Source: Sycobia sp. Sy_11 (lineage: Eukaryota; Arthropoda; Insecta; Hymenoptera; Epichrysomallidae). From it: DNA of 64,000 nt. The notes beneath the pieces are model-generated. The model saw nothing but the letters and a program-made list of their open reading frames with translations, was not told where the DNA came from and made no database searches. Shown in pieces: positions 23,943-35,578 of this stretch; position 1 is the stretch's first letter, and each line of letters begins with the position of its first letter. The stretch is taken from assembly GCA_018907035.1 (NCBI GenBank), contig JACCIC010000166.1, positions 823,501 to 887,500 on the forward strand, written 5' to 3'. The translations under genes and the position numbers were made by a program.

Positions 23943-24470
23943 TCATGCAATAGCGTCATTTTGTACGTTATGTCAAGACCTTTCAAGTGATATATAGTAT
24001 TGCCAGATACGAGCTCTGTAGCGCTTTATACATATCCGCGAAATATCGTAAAGAAAGTAAGTCTCATATTTGAACAGAGAAATCAAAATTAGAAAGAGAA
24101 ATCAAAATCAAAATTAATAAAGAAAAAGTATGAATTTGAGAAAATCACATAACTCGCTGGAAAGATATTGGAATATTGCAATAGTTAAAGGGTTTTTACA
24201 GTGTATTTGAAGATTTAAAAACATAGAGTTTTAAATGAACAACTAAATGCAAATAATTTTAAGTATTTCAAAATAGCCTTGTAGTAGAAATTTATTATAT
24301 TCTTTAATATCTTTATTCTTTCTCATTTATTCTTGAATGCCTTTTATTTTAAACTTTTTATTAATTATTATGAGATTCAAAAAATTTATAGATGCTAAAA
24401 ATATTAGTTAAGGAGATATCAAGATTGTTCACTAATAAAAAATTTCTTTTATATATTATTTAACCATTAA
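23943..24470. other. AT-rich spacer, no gene recognised
   Basis: I see nothing recognisable in this stretch. Confidence 0.3.
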
Positions 24471-24567
24471 AGGGCCGGGTGTTGAGGTTACGAAACCACC
24501 TTTGAAAGTGTCTAAATTTATATCTTGTATCATCCATCAACTATATACAATGGCCCTATCATGGACC

Positions 24568-24585
24568 GAGCCGATATATCGGCTC
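24568..24585. repeat. Perfect 18-bp palindrome
   Basis: GAGCCGATATATCGGCTC is self-complementary over all 18 bases. It lies in an unusually GC-rich patch (24470-24605) that begins with TTAACCATTAAAGGGCCGGG and ends with CCGGCCCTGGAGGGTC. The surrounding DNA is strongly AT-rich. Confidence 0.85.
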
Positions 24586-24699
24586 TCCGGCCCTGGAGGG
24601 TCATGAAAAATTTTTAGTTCGGTAAAATAGGAATAAAATCATATTCTCAGGTTTTGAGATGTGCTGCATCCAAATCTGGAGTCTGATCGGTTATAACTG

Positions 24700-25165
24700 C
24701 TCATAATCACGGTCATTCGAGGTCAAACAAGGTCACTTCAAGGTCAAAAGCCAGAATAAATTTCTATTTATAATTGTAAGATCTAAATTATGATGATATA
24801 TACGTTTCTAGCAAAAAGTATTTCTGTAATTTTACTGGCAAACTACTTTCACGAGAATAGATTCATAAATTTATATGAATAATGATATTGACAGAAATGC
24901 GATTGGTTAAAAGAGAAAATTCGGTGTCAAGCTCTCTCAAAATTTAAAAACCAATTTTATATATTTCTCTGGGTATATTCTCAACCTGACCTTAGTGAAA
25001 TCTTCATCCCTCTTTTTTTTGAGGTCAAAATGACGTAATACTTGCACTCAGTGACTCCAAAAACATAAAGATATGTCTTTTGCAATGATTCAAACCATAT
25101 TGTTAGGCTTGACCTTCAAATGACCTTTACTGACCTTGACTCTGAAATGATAAGGTCAAAACAAC
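24700..25165. promoter_or_regulatory. Cluster of AGGTCA / TGACCT half-sites
   Basis: At least nine AGGTCA or TGACCT hexamers occur in about 460 bp, for example AAGGTCACTTCAAGGTCA near 24728 and TGACCTTCAAATGACCTTTA near 25110. AGGTCA is the nuclear-receptor half-site. Several hexamers form direct repeats, and others face them. Similar clusters can also come from a transposon family, so a regulatory role is only a possibility. Confidence 0.35.
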
Positions 25166-25244
25166 TTCCGATACGAACTTAGCGCATCAATTTCCGTAAG
25201 GATAAAGAGGTATCTTAGCATTTTGTTTTTGAGTCGATAAAAAT

Positions 25245-25360
25245 TAACTTTAAAATAAGATATTAAAAGAGAACGTTCCTTCATGTGCCTTTTAAGATTA
25301 ACTCCAAAAGAAGATATTAAAAGAGAACGTTCGTCCATGTGATCCTTTAGATTTCTTAGT
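25245..25360. repeat. Direct repeat, two units of about 60 bp
   Basis: AAGATATTAAAAGAGAACGT occurs twice, each time followed by TC(C/G)TTCATGTG / TCGTCCATGTG and a TTTTAGATT-like end. The region 25380-26800 after it has no recognised gene; open stretches at 25470-25754 and 25864-26172 match no family I know. Confidence 0.6.
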
Positions 25361-26816
25361 TTATAAGGACGTAAAAAATGCAAACGACTATGTAATTTAG
25401 TTAGCTAATTCATCCCCACCTCACCAAGTTCCTCCTCCTGTCCTGCCATGAACCCATGATTCCAATATACTACATTAACTTTACAATACATCTGCAATAC
25501 ACACACCTGTGCGCCATAGACCAAAAACTAGGGGATGGAATCTCGAACAATAAACCAATTATGAATAATGAGTTAGGCACAATAATACCCCAAGCGAGCA
25601 AGATTTTAGAATCAAATCCCGCCATCGATTCTAAAAAGGTGAAAGCCCAGTGGTTAACATTGGTTTCATAGACTTTGATGAAAGATACAGTTACAAAATC
25701 GTTACGTTGGTCAATCAACTTAAGAACGTAGTCCTTTTTCAGGGAAGTGACCAATAGGCTGAACTAAAATTTAACAAGATAAAAAGGCAGCAGAAAGCCT
25801 TACCTAAGTTCGGCAAGCCTAAAAACTACCGGATGAGAGAAGGAAAATAAGGAGACCCCAACCTTACTTATTTTTAAAGTGAAGGATAAAGCTAAGAAGC
25901 AAATTGAATGCTAGAGCCCTACATTCATGTAAATGAATAAAATTAAAAGATGACAGGTCACAGATAGTAGTAAATAAATAGAGAACTAAACATTTACCTC
26001 CAGCATCACCAGGCAAGGAATGGTAGCGGTGGTGAGAAAAAAACAAAGAAATGACATGCCTACAGCGACTGCAGGTATAACGCAAGGAAAACCTACTTCT
26101 ATTAATCGTAATTGAGATCGCAATGAAAAAGAAAAGGTTGCGCATTTGTCGAGATGCACTTAATAAGAACATCTGTCAATTCCATCTATACTGATATTTT
26201 GCGACAAATAAATTTTAACCCTTCCTTTAAGTATCTTAGCCCAAAGTTCACAAGAATATTAAAGCGTACATGAGGTTGGAAATTATTGCAAGAATTAGGT
26301 AAATCTTTGACACAGAAACATTTATACTTACAGCAACGTCGACTCTTGACTCATCGACCTTCAAGGAGTCAATAGAAGTGATTATACTGACCCATAAGCA
26401 ACTCATAACTATCTTGAACATAGATCACTTCACAGAGAAAATCAGTAGCAATGATTGCATTCTGTAGTAGGCCCAAACTATATTGTGGCTCCTCAAGTAA
26501 TAAGACTTAGAGCATCTTCTCTGGCGCCCAATAAACTACTTTGTTTCTTCCAGTAATGTTTGTAAAGAAATTGCTTTAAACTATTTTTCTTCACGAAAAT
26601 AATTAAATATAAAATTACAAATCTGTATGTGTTTGAATAACCCTCTCCAAGTTAAATATTTTAATATAATTAATTGAATTTATCAACCATTGCTCTAACA
26701 AACACCGTACTAGTTATACCTGGTTATACTTGGTTATACATGGTTTATATAGAGAACCTGTACAGGGGTGTTGCCAGCCTGGGTTACGTGCCTTATTCAA
26801 ATGCTTAGTTATGCCA

Positions 26817-26900
26817 ACGAAGATAGACGTTTATAGAAGCGCAAAACCTATAGGTTAATAGGTAACAAAAAATCGTAGTACCAAGAAGTCCGTCAGATGG
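26817..26900 (+). repeat. Left arm of a distant inverted repeat
   Basis: CAACGAAGATAGACGTTTAT, then AGAAGCGCAAAACCTATAGG, matches the minus strand of 31710-31793 (CAACGAAGATGGACGGTTAT, then AGAAGCACAAAGCCGATAGG). The two arms point towards each other across about 5 kb. Only the first 50 bases or so are clearly shared. Confidence 0.6.
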
Positions 26901-27598
26901 CAGCACTATGGTCTACAACACATCATTATTATCATTATACAGCGCATATCAGCCTGCATCAACATATGATCCGTCGTTCTTGCGTAAAAGCAGAAAGGGT
27001 TACAGGGCAGTCAGTAGTTTTTTTAGCAATCGTATGAATTCATGTCACGTGTATGTATGCATGTGTCCTACACACTCGTTAGAATGAATGTATACGTGTT
27101 CTCTTTAATATGTATATTAAAGATACACAGTTGTCTTAAATAAAAATCTAATTTGATATAATATTTAATTAAATAAAAAGTAGATAATGTGGGAGTAAAT
27201 TTTATTCCTAATCTGGAAATTGATTATTTACCTTATGAGACATATCGCACTCCAGCAAAGCGAGAGAGGTAAGTCTCAAGAGGGAAATAATTAATTTCTT
27301 CGCTAGTGTTGCACGATACTTTACATTACACATCTAAAAAATCATCCTAAAGTTGTGATTTTGAGGTTGTGCGATATAATTATGTATATTTATTATTTTA
27401 TTTATATACATTATTATTTTTCTCTTGCATCTAGAACTATTCAAATTTATTTAAATTATTTTAATATTCACAATGAAAGTTCTTTTTCAATGTGAATAAA
27501 TTATTATCAATAGAATATTAAATAAAATGATAAGTATATGGTACTGATCATTATATCAGATAATACTTTCCTGTTTTTTATACTGCAGACATGACTAA

Positions 27599-27602
<4 letters not shown>

Positions 27603-27657
<55 letters not shown>
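27603..27657. repeat. (TA)n microsatellite
   Basis: A near-pure run of TA interrupted once by CA. It is one of five TA-rich tracts in the 27.6-30.4 kb island (also at about 28376-28426, 29271-29308, 29768-29808 and 30297-30344). Confidence 0.95.
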
Positions 27658-27959
27658 TTATTTATTATAATTCATCTTACATGTAAAATAAGTTAATTTT
27701 ATAAAGTATATTCATTTAAAGATATGATGAAACACTTTTTCCAACATCTTTTTAGCATTTTATGGAATCATCATAAAAATCTATTCTGAAGCCATAAATA
27801 TGACATTTTTTAGCGATGTAATAATTAAATTAAAATTTTCAATTTCAATAGTCTAAATAATTTTTCACTTTTTATTCTCATCTATAAATTTAATATTTAT
27901 TGAAGATTATAAATGGCTTTCGATTCATCGGGGAGAGGTAATGTTGCATTATGCATATT

Positions 27960-28373
27960 ATTTTTATATATATTACATATACGGGATGACATTATTACAT
28001 ATATTATTATTAGTTATCCATGTACATTATAAATAATAATTTTATTCCACTTGAAAAAAAAGAACATTCAACCGATCGGAATCAAACCTCCGACCCTGTA
28101 TTTCATAAGCTAACACATTTTCCATTATGCTACAGATTATACATAAAAATATTGATAACTATTGTACTAGCATCGGTTTGTAATACATTTAGAAAGAACT
28201 ATACGCAATTCGTGTTTAAATATTTTTTCACAATGTGATGCTTTTTTACATGCTTTATAGTTGTCATAATAAACAAAAATCATTAATGAAACCAACAATT
28301 CAATAAAAGATGTTGTAGAAACGGTATAACTTACATGTTCACAATATAAGAATGATAAGAGTTTTCTATTTTT

Positions 28374-28376
<3 letters not shown>
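27960..28376 (-). repeat. tRNA-like SINE-type unit, copy A
   Basis: Read on the minus strand, 28142-28071 looks like a tRNA head, with an A-box-like TAGCATAATGG and a B-box-like GGTTTGATTCC. The unit shares long stretches with copies B (29310-29767) and C (29809-30290), including TTTAAATATTTTTTCACAAT, TGCTTTATAGT and AAAATCATTAAT(G/A)AAACC. It ends in the TA tract at 28376. It may be a tRNA-derived SINE or a larger repeat that carries a tRNA-like part. Confidence 0.6.

Positions 28377-28426
<50 letters not shown>
28376..28426. repeat. (TA)n microsatellite
   Basis: A pure TA run at the end of repeat copy A. The following interval, 28430-29270, is AT-rich. Its only long open stretch (28635-28943, minus) has no recognisable domain, so I do not call a gene. 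Confidence 0.95.
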
Positions 28427-28428
<2 letters not shown>

Positions 28429-29267
28429 TGATAATTTAAAATTAAGATCCATTTCTAGATAGTTACTATATATAACTCCCAGGTATAAATACTAACTATT
28501 TTCAAATCATTTAAAATATCTACAATAAGAAATGTTTCTAAATAGAAAATTTCGGTTCTCATGAGGAAAAATATAGTCCTTACCTAGAATGAAAAGACTT
28601 TTTTTCGGACCTCGTTATAACCCTCGGCTTCACCTCAGGCCATAAATCTCTCGATGCATAAATAAAGCCTTACCGTACTCGGTAATAAATGTACTATTCT
28701 CTGTGTCTTTATGATTGCCAGAGATATGAATGGACTGAATTTGAGTATTTGCTTTGTAAAACTTTTCAAGTTTATTATACATATTTTTGTATACATTAAA
28801 AATGTATAATTTCTGTAAAAGGAATTTAATAATCTTTTCCTTTTAATTTTCAGCAGTTTTATATAATCGATATATTCATCTATACTTTGTTCGTTATTGC
28901 CATTCTGTAGAAACTGCCTTCGTAAGTCTCTTTGCTCTACCATACTCTAAAATTCTAAATACACTAAATTCCACCAAGCAATAGGAATCCTATGAATAAT
29001 TTTAATTTCCATACATTTATAATGAAATATTGGTTTTTATAGAATTAATGAATATTTATACATAAATAGAAAATTTTTCAAATAATCAAAATACCTAACA
29101 AATTAAGAGGTCTATGAAATCTCCAGTAAATTATCATTATTTTTTAACGAAGTTATACATTTCGTGTACTACATAACTAAATATACGTGAAAATGCATTA
29201 CTATCTAAAATAGACAGTTTAAATTAAAAAACAGAGATTGGAACAAAAACAATATAACTATTTATTC

Positions 29268-29270
<3 letters not shown>

Positions 29271-29308
<38 letters not shown>
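29271..29308. repeat. (TA)n microsatellite
   Basis: A TA run directly before repeat copy B. Confidence 0.95.
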
Positions 29309-29309
<1 letters not shown>

Positions 29310-29317
<8 letters not shown>

Positions 29318-29766
29318 ATATATTACATATATGGGATTAAATTATCACATATATTATTATTAGTTATCCATGTGTACAATGTATGTTTACAAATTATGTT
29401 TACAAATAATAATTTTATTTCATTTGAAAAAAAAATCATTCGATCGACAGGAGTCGAACATACGATCCTGTGTTTCATAAGTTGATGTATTTTCTACTAC
29501 ATACAGATTCTAAATAAACAAGGTGGTAACTGATATACTGACATCGGTTTATAATAAATTTTACACGAATTGAGCATCGCGCTTCTTAAGTCGCGTTTAA
29601 ATATTTTTTTCCCAATGTGATACTTCTTTACATGCTTTATAGTAATCATCATGAATAAAAATCATTAATAAAACCAACAATTCAATAAAAATGTTGTAGA
29701 AATGATTGGGCCTATATGTTGACAATGTACAAATGACAATAATTTGCTATTTTTTCTTAAAGGTAG

Positions 29767-29767
<1 letters not shown>
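29310..29767 (-). repeat. tRNA-like SINE-type unit, copy B
   Basis: The tRNA-like head is at 29512-29441 on the minus strand, with the B-box-like TGTTCGACTCC. The body is shared with copy A in the same orientation and with copy C in inverted orientation. Copies B and C are separated only by a 41-bp TA tract, so together they form a large inverted repeat. Confidence 0.6.

Positions 29768-29808
<41 letters not shown>
29768..29808. repeat. (TA)n at the centre of an inverted repeat
   Basis: A pure TA run between repeat copies B and C; being self-complementary, it would form the apex of a hairpin. Confidence 0.95.
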
Positions 29809-29811
<3 letters not shown>

Positions 29812-30290
29812 ACGGAATATTTTATTATTGTTCAATTACTGTATATGTAATGTTTTATTTACACATACAACTTACACGAGCGCGCGCGCAGAGTCAACAT
29901 ACCGGTCAAATCGTTTCTACTACATATTTTAATGGATTGTTGATTTTATCAATGATTTTTATTTATTATGACTACTATAAAGCATTTAAAAAGTATCGCA
30001 TTGTGAACAAAATATTTAAACGCAACTTAAGAAGCGCGATACTCAATTCGTATATTTTATTACGAACCCCATACTAGTACATTAGTTACATAATTAGTAT
30101 ACGTATAATCTGTAGTGTAGTGGATAATGCATTAGCTTGTAAAGTAGAAGGTCGTAGCTGGTCGTAGGTTCGATTTTGGTCAGTTGAATGTTTTTTTTTA
30201 AGCAAAATAAAATTATTTTATGATAAACAGGAATAATGCATAATAATATATGTGATAATGTAAATTCCGAGATTACATAGAGAGATTACG
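29809..30290 (+). repeat. tRNA-like SINE-type unit, copy C
   Basis: On the plus strand at 30102-30186 there is a tRNA-like head with A-box-like GTAGTGTAGTGGATAATGC and B-box-like GGTTCGATTTTG. The body is the reverse complement of copy B. A true tRNA cloverleaf is not convincing, because the anticodon arm pairs poorly. Confidence 0.6.
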
Positions 30291-30292
30291 CA

Positions 30293-30296
<4 letters not shown>

Positions 30297-30384
<88 letters not shown>
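30297..30384. repeat. Compound (TA)n(GA)n microsatellite
   Basis: About 24 TA units pass directly into about 20 GA units. The stretch 30390-31700 after it is AT-rich with no recognised gene. Confidence 0.95.
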
Positions 30385-30386
<2 letters not shown>

Positions 30387-31709
30387 AATGAAATAATTTA
30401 ATTAATTGAATAAATTAATTTATTAACATTATATAAATTAATTTAATTAATTAAATTAAAGTACTTACTTATGTTCAGAATTATAACCTGCACAACTTAT
30501 AGGAAACAGTTAACAATTTTTGATACAATTAATAGCTTGTAAACTATTGATAAAATAGAAAAAAAGGCTTTTCTTACTATTATGTAATAATTAAACCTGA
30601 TCTCGACAATTTATAATTTTATTACACGCTTCCAAAAATTGATATTTCAAAAATGTTGGCAATTCGTACATGTTTCACCTAATTTGCCTGAACTAAAAAT
30701 CGTAGAAAAAATAGAGGAGAAACGTTAGACACATTTTATCCAGATAAACTTTGAGCAAATTCTAATGATATTCGAAACAATACGTAATTTTTTTAACATT
30801 ATAAAATAAAACTAACCTTTCGGTATTTTTCGGGAATCGATGAAACAATAAAAATGGATCCTTTTTTTTGAGTTTCGGCAATTATAATAAGCACAGAGAT
30901 GACGGACAGGCATGATTTATTCTTATATTATATTGGATAAATTTATCAATTACATATCAGAAATAATATGCTACGAATAATTAAAATAAAATACTTTTCT
31001 AAAATACTATGCAAATGCTACAATAGATACTTCACTATACATTAATAATCTAACATACTGTTCACCTTTTTTTTATTAACAGCTGATTTATATGCATTAC
31101 ATGTATATATATATATAACGAAAGATTATATATTATCCCTTTTGAAAATGTATTAATAAGGTTAATTCGAATTCATTGAAAATTTATTTCATCTCCACGA
31201 CGTATCATAATTCTAAAATTTTTAATTAAAAATTATTTAATCATACTTAAATGAATAAACTTAAGTGACTGTAATTAATTTTATTTTAATAGACTGTTAT
31301 TAAAATTTTCTTGCAAGTTTATGAAAACAAAAATTAATTTAAAAAATTGAAGTTCATTATTTCAATTATTTTTGGATAAAATTTAATATAAAATTCCGGA
31401 ATGAAAACCGTCAAGGGAAATAAAAAAATTTTCAAAGAATTTGAATTAATGTTAACAACCCATTTTCATCATGGACATGTATTTTACTATTTACAAAGTA
31501 GATATTAATAACTGTGAATATAATACATTCACGTTTTAATAATTAAATAATTTTTTTTTATTCAATATTACTTGGACTAAACAGGAGCTGTTTTTGCAGA
31601 ATTTATTCATTATTACAATTGCACATCCTGCATATAAATTTCATAAATGGCGGTTACAGGCGGGGAACTGGGGTACTTGTATGAGCGCCACCTGGATTTC
31701 GGTAAAACA

Positions 31710-31793
31710 TTACTAATTATCAATGTTCCCCGACAGTAGTTACCCGCGTGCCTATCGGCTTTGTGCTTCTATAACCGTCCATCTTCGTTGGTT
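31710..31793 (-). repeat. Right arm of a distant inverted repeat
   Basis: This is the inverted partner of 26817-26900; see that entry for the shared blocks. Upstream on the minus strand (31640-31710) the DNA is GC-rich with a GGTGGCGCTCATAC block. The stretch 31800-32278 holds the presumed 3' UTR of the next gene and nothing else recognised. Confidence 0.6.
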
Positions 31794-32278
31794 ATGCTGT
31801 TTTTTTAACAATCTTTTACCTGATTTACTTCTCGGGTATGCCTGCATAATAAATTCTGCTTGAGCCATATTCAAGTTTCCTATGTTCTATAAGCATTGTA
31901 TCAGATTGTATCTTCATTCGTTCATCTTAATATATGCAACATTATACAAATTTTCAATGCGTCAATACCCTATTTGATAAAAATAAATTTTACTGGTACT
32001 ATTAATTTAATATTATAAAGATAAAAAATTCTATATTTAAAATTATAGATACAAATAAAAAGTATAAGCTTTGTGACTTACTTATACTCAATAAAAATAT
32101 AGTTTTATATAGTTTATATTTTATTTTGTAAATTAGTTTATGCATAAAATAAATAACACATTATGAATAAAAATAAATTATAAAAGAACAAGAAATTGTC
32201 TATTTATGAAAAAGATTCTTTCTAATACTATATACAAAATGGATTAGTTTATTTCTATTATTTACAGTCTATTATACA

Positions 32279-33437
32279 TTAAGATGCATTTAAAGATATT
32301 TGTGCTGGAGCATCTTCTACTTTTTTGTTATAAATTTGCATTTCTGCAACATATTTTTCCTTTGATCTTTCATACATATCATAATACACCTGCAAAACCA
32401 AAAACAACTTAAATAAAATAATTAATAATTAATAAAGCGAATCAAAATATTATCGCAAGTAATTAACATATGATATTTATAAGACCTACTGTCAAAATAA
32501 TTGAAAACTAGAAATGATTAAAAAATAAGAATATCTACCTTTTTATCTTCAGAACTAAGTGATTTCCAAGTTGTTGCCAATTGTCTAGTAAGTTCTTGTT
32601 TACTTGGTTCTGGTTCTCCAGCTAGCCGTTCCATTACACGTGGCCTTTGTTCTTGACAAAACTGAAAAAATGGATTGGCAGGTCTCTTTGGAGCATTTGG
32701 ATCAGCTTTTGTACCTTTTCTTTTGGTCCCCTTTTTTGGTTTATCTTCCTTGACATTATTCAAAACAGATTTCAAACCTTTTTCTTGCTTTGGAATAGTT
32801 TGAAATACACTATTTTCCTCCAACACTCCCATCGGAGCTTCTCTCCATCTATCTCCATGTTGATCAAGTCGACTAATTAAGTACCTGTTAAAAAAAATTT
32901 TCTTTTTATGAAGGTAAAAACAATGGAACTTTAACTCAATCTATATCAAAATCAATATTAATTAAGCTTGCCCAAAAAAATTATATCTTTTACTTTGAAA
33001 TTTCTCTAATTACATTAATTAAATTTACTTGATAAATTTTCTTATTCTTCTACTTGCACATTAATTGAATATAAATTTTTCTTTAACTTAAAATTTACAT
33101 ATATTTTATTATATAAATATTTCTCGCTGAACTTTTAAAAATATATAATCAAATGATTGATATGAAATATAAATCTAACCTTAACATAACTTACTTTTTT
33201 TCTTTTTTTATACGTTTCAATGATTTTCTAGCTTGTTGAATTCGATGCACAAGTCGTTCATTATCCTGTAAATAGTAGTTACATATCTTTAAAAGTTAAA
33301 GTAATTGAAAAAGTAGAATACGTTAAAAATAAACATACTTGTTGCAAAACCTCGCATCTTTCCACTAGCATTTCATATTTTCTCTTGTAAATATCATGTT
33401 CTTCCGGTTCTCCATCATAATCTGATTCGTCCGACAT
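32279..33437 (-). CDS. HMG-box protein with TFPT-like coiled coil
   Basis: A 208-residue protein from four exons on the minus strand: 33437-33339, 33265-33195, 32884-32539 and 32389-32279. All introns are GT-AG and the frame is continuous. Residues about 15-72 are a charged coiled-coil (KRKYEMLVERCEVLQQDNER, RIQQARKSLKRIKKEKKYLI, SRLDQHGDRWREA). This resembles the conserved part of TFPT, the F subunit of the INO80 chromatin-remodelling complex. A lysine-rich linker leads into an HMG box at about 121-189 (DPNAPKRPANPFFQFCQEQR, LATTWKSLSSEDKKVYYDMY), split by an intron after residue 172. The likely role is DNA-binding subunit of a remodeller such as INO80, by analogy to yeast Nhp10; that is inference. 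It is divergent from the SH3 gene. The HMG box is certain; the complex is not. Confidence 0.85.
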
Positions 33438-34378
33438 GGTAAACGATCTAGTTTTTAAAAGCTAATATTTGTATGCGTAATTGCATCTCATCCTTTCCGC
33501 ACATTTTTAAGAAATTCACAAAACTGCCAAAACGACAACCATAAAAACATTTTATTTATTTAACTTATATTGAGCTTGGTTAGGTCTCGAAATAGTCTCG
33601 ATACGATTCGGCGATTGGCGATTGTGAATATTCGACTTCGGCCTGCTTCCTCCATTCGACCAAATTCGGCTACATTCGGTTTCGTTTCGGTAATGGTCTG
33701 GCTAGGTGGTTCTGATCTGGTTCTGATGCTCTGCCTTATTGGTAGGTGGTAGGTCCAGGTTCTGTCTGAATGTCTAATGGTCTGGCCAGCTGGTCTGGCC
33801 TGGCTAGGTTGCCTGTTATTATTGAGATCGATCTGCCACCTGCCCATATGGGGTACAAACTATAACGTCAGTATAGTATATATATCACCATGTCACCCAT
33901 ATATATCACCAGATATCATATATCTCTGCATATATATATTCTCTAGACATTCATTATTCATATTACGCTTTGCAGATTCACTAAATTGGCATTTGGCATT
34001 TAGCATTGGCGAATGCAATTGTCGAATATGAAGGTTGCAGGTATATTATAATTTTGTAAGTTATATTCTTATAAGTTGTAATTACATATTATAAGCATCG
34101 ATCACGAGTTACAAATTACAGAATTCTGATGAGCTGATGATAATCATCATAACAGAGGATCAATATTCAATAGCAGCCATATAATGCAGTAGAGCACTGA
34201 GCAGCCAATAGTTATAACAGAGTTATAAATAAGGAAAAAATAGTACCTAACCTGTTAGTAAGAGTAAGTACAACTACAAGTAATGTACAAACTGGTACAA
34301 ATGCGTACATTAGAGTATAGAGTCTACCAGTCTACAATATAGAAAAGAGAAAAGTCGTTGAATGAAAGCTGATGAAAG
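33438..34378. promoter_or_regulatory. Divergent intergenic region
   Basis: About 940 bp separate the start codons of the HMG-box gene and the SH3 gene, which point away from each other, so both 5' UTRs and promoters must lie here or nearby. The 33700-33830 part is rich in GGTCTGG/CTGGCC units. A minus-strand open stretch at 33560-33847 is low in conserved content and is not called as a gene. Confidence 0.5.
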
Positions 34379-35537
34379 ATGGCTGACAATGTTAGAACAG
34401 GTGAGAGATCAAATTGCGTAAAAGTTTGCATTCGCTTTTGAACACAAAATATACGAAAAAATGTGTGTTAATAATAAAATATTAGAATTCTATTCTATTT
34501 TTTAAAATTATTATAATTTATCATATTTATGGCTTTAACTTCGTCTATTCGATTAATCACTGAACTCTGATGCTGGTTGCTGCAGATGAATTACTGGCCG
34601 TCTGTGAATAGTTAAATGCGCGTGATACTATATTGCTATTATCACTGCAATATGCACAATGCGTTTTTTGTGGAGTGTTGTGTAGGGTATAAGCAACGTC
34701 TGGGATTTGGAAACAGAACTGATATATAATAGAAGAAGGGGACGGAGGCCCAGAGGCATAACGATACGTTATTGGATATTTAAATTTTGTTCGCTGATGT
34801 GTGTATTACAATTGAAGCAGGTACAATACTGCAAATTCAATCTGTATATGAATATACGATACACGCGTAATCGTATAACAAGCTGCGTAGATTTTCTGAA
34901 TGATAGCAGTAGCCACTCTTGACGTCCGTGACTGATTCAGTGCAACTATATAATTACAAGATTACAACGGCTAACCGCAGCAATAAACTAGCTCAGAGTT
35001 CTTTCGGACAGATCATTGCGAATATATCAAGTGCGCTTTTGTTCTTTATCGCGATCTCTGCACCGAAGTTTCTAGAATTAATAAAGAAACGTTCGCTCCC
35101 TTAAACATTCATAACGTGAAATTTTCAAAACGATAAGGACTAATATATACGTTATTGAAATGAAATATCGTGTATTTTGACGAACTTAATAAATCTGCTT
35201 GCAGAGATGAGGCTGCCAATAAGAACAGCTCCAAGGCCTCCACCTCTAGGTGGTGATTTGACTCATCAAAAGAACGAGAGCGCCTGGGACAGCATCAGGT
35301 AGTTACCTGTCTTTTTCTTCAGTAGTGCTAAATAGCTTCTATTACTATTTCTTTTTCTTCACTTGCATTAATTTCTGTTGTCTTTGTTACAATTCTTGAC
35401 TTCTCTTAGTATGATTCCATAATCTCTAATCTTTAATACTTTCTTTCAATGTAAATTATTTTTCACCTACTCATATTTATTAATTGTATATATTTAACTT
35501 AGTATTAATATAATCAATAATTTCTAATTAGGTAAAG

Positions 35538-35578
<41 letters not shown>

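Noticed and set aside
25470..26172. Open stretches at 25470-25754 and 25864-26172
   Set aside because: Neither has a motif I can name; they may be transposon debris.
28635..28943. 102-codon minus-strand open stretch
   Set aside because: Some helical, charged content, but no recognisable domain, splice context or relative; left uncalled.
30102..30186. Possible functional tRNA gene
   Set aside because: The A- and B-box-like motifs are present but the anticodon arm does not pair well, and the sequence is part of a repeated unit.
27603..30384. CRISPR-like spaced repeats
   Set aside because: The regular pattern comes from TA microsatellites and dispersed repeat units in a eukaryotic genome, not from short identical repeats with unique spacers.
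33560..33847. 95-codon Arg/Gln-rich open stretch between the HMG and SH3 genes
   Set aside because: Its composition reflects the GGTCTGG/CTGGCC repetition; it has no domain and lies in the divergent promoter region.
34130..34150. Second CTGATGA motif (CTGATGAGCTGATGA) as another hammerhead
   Set aside because: No GAAA follows at a suitable distance and no flanking stem is present.
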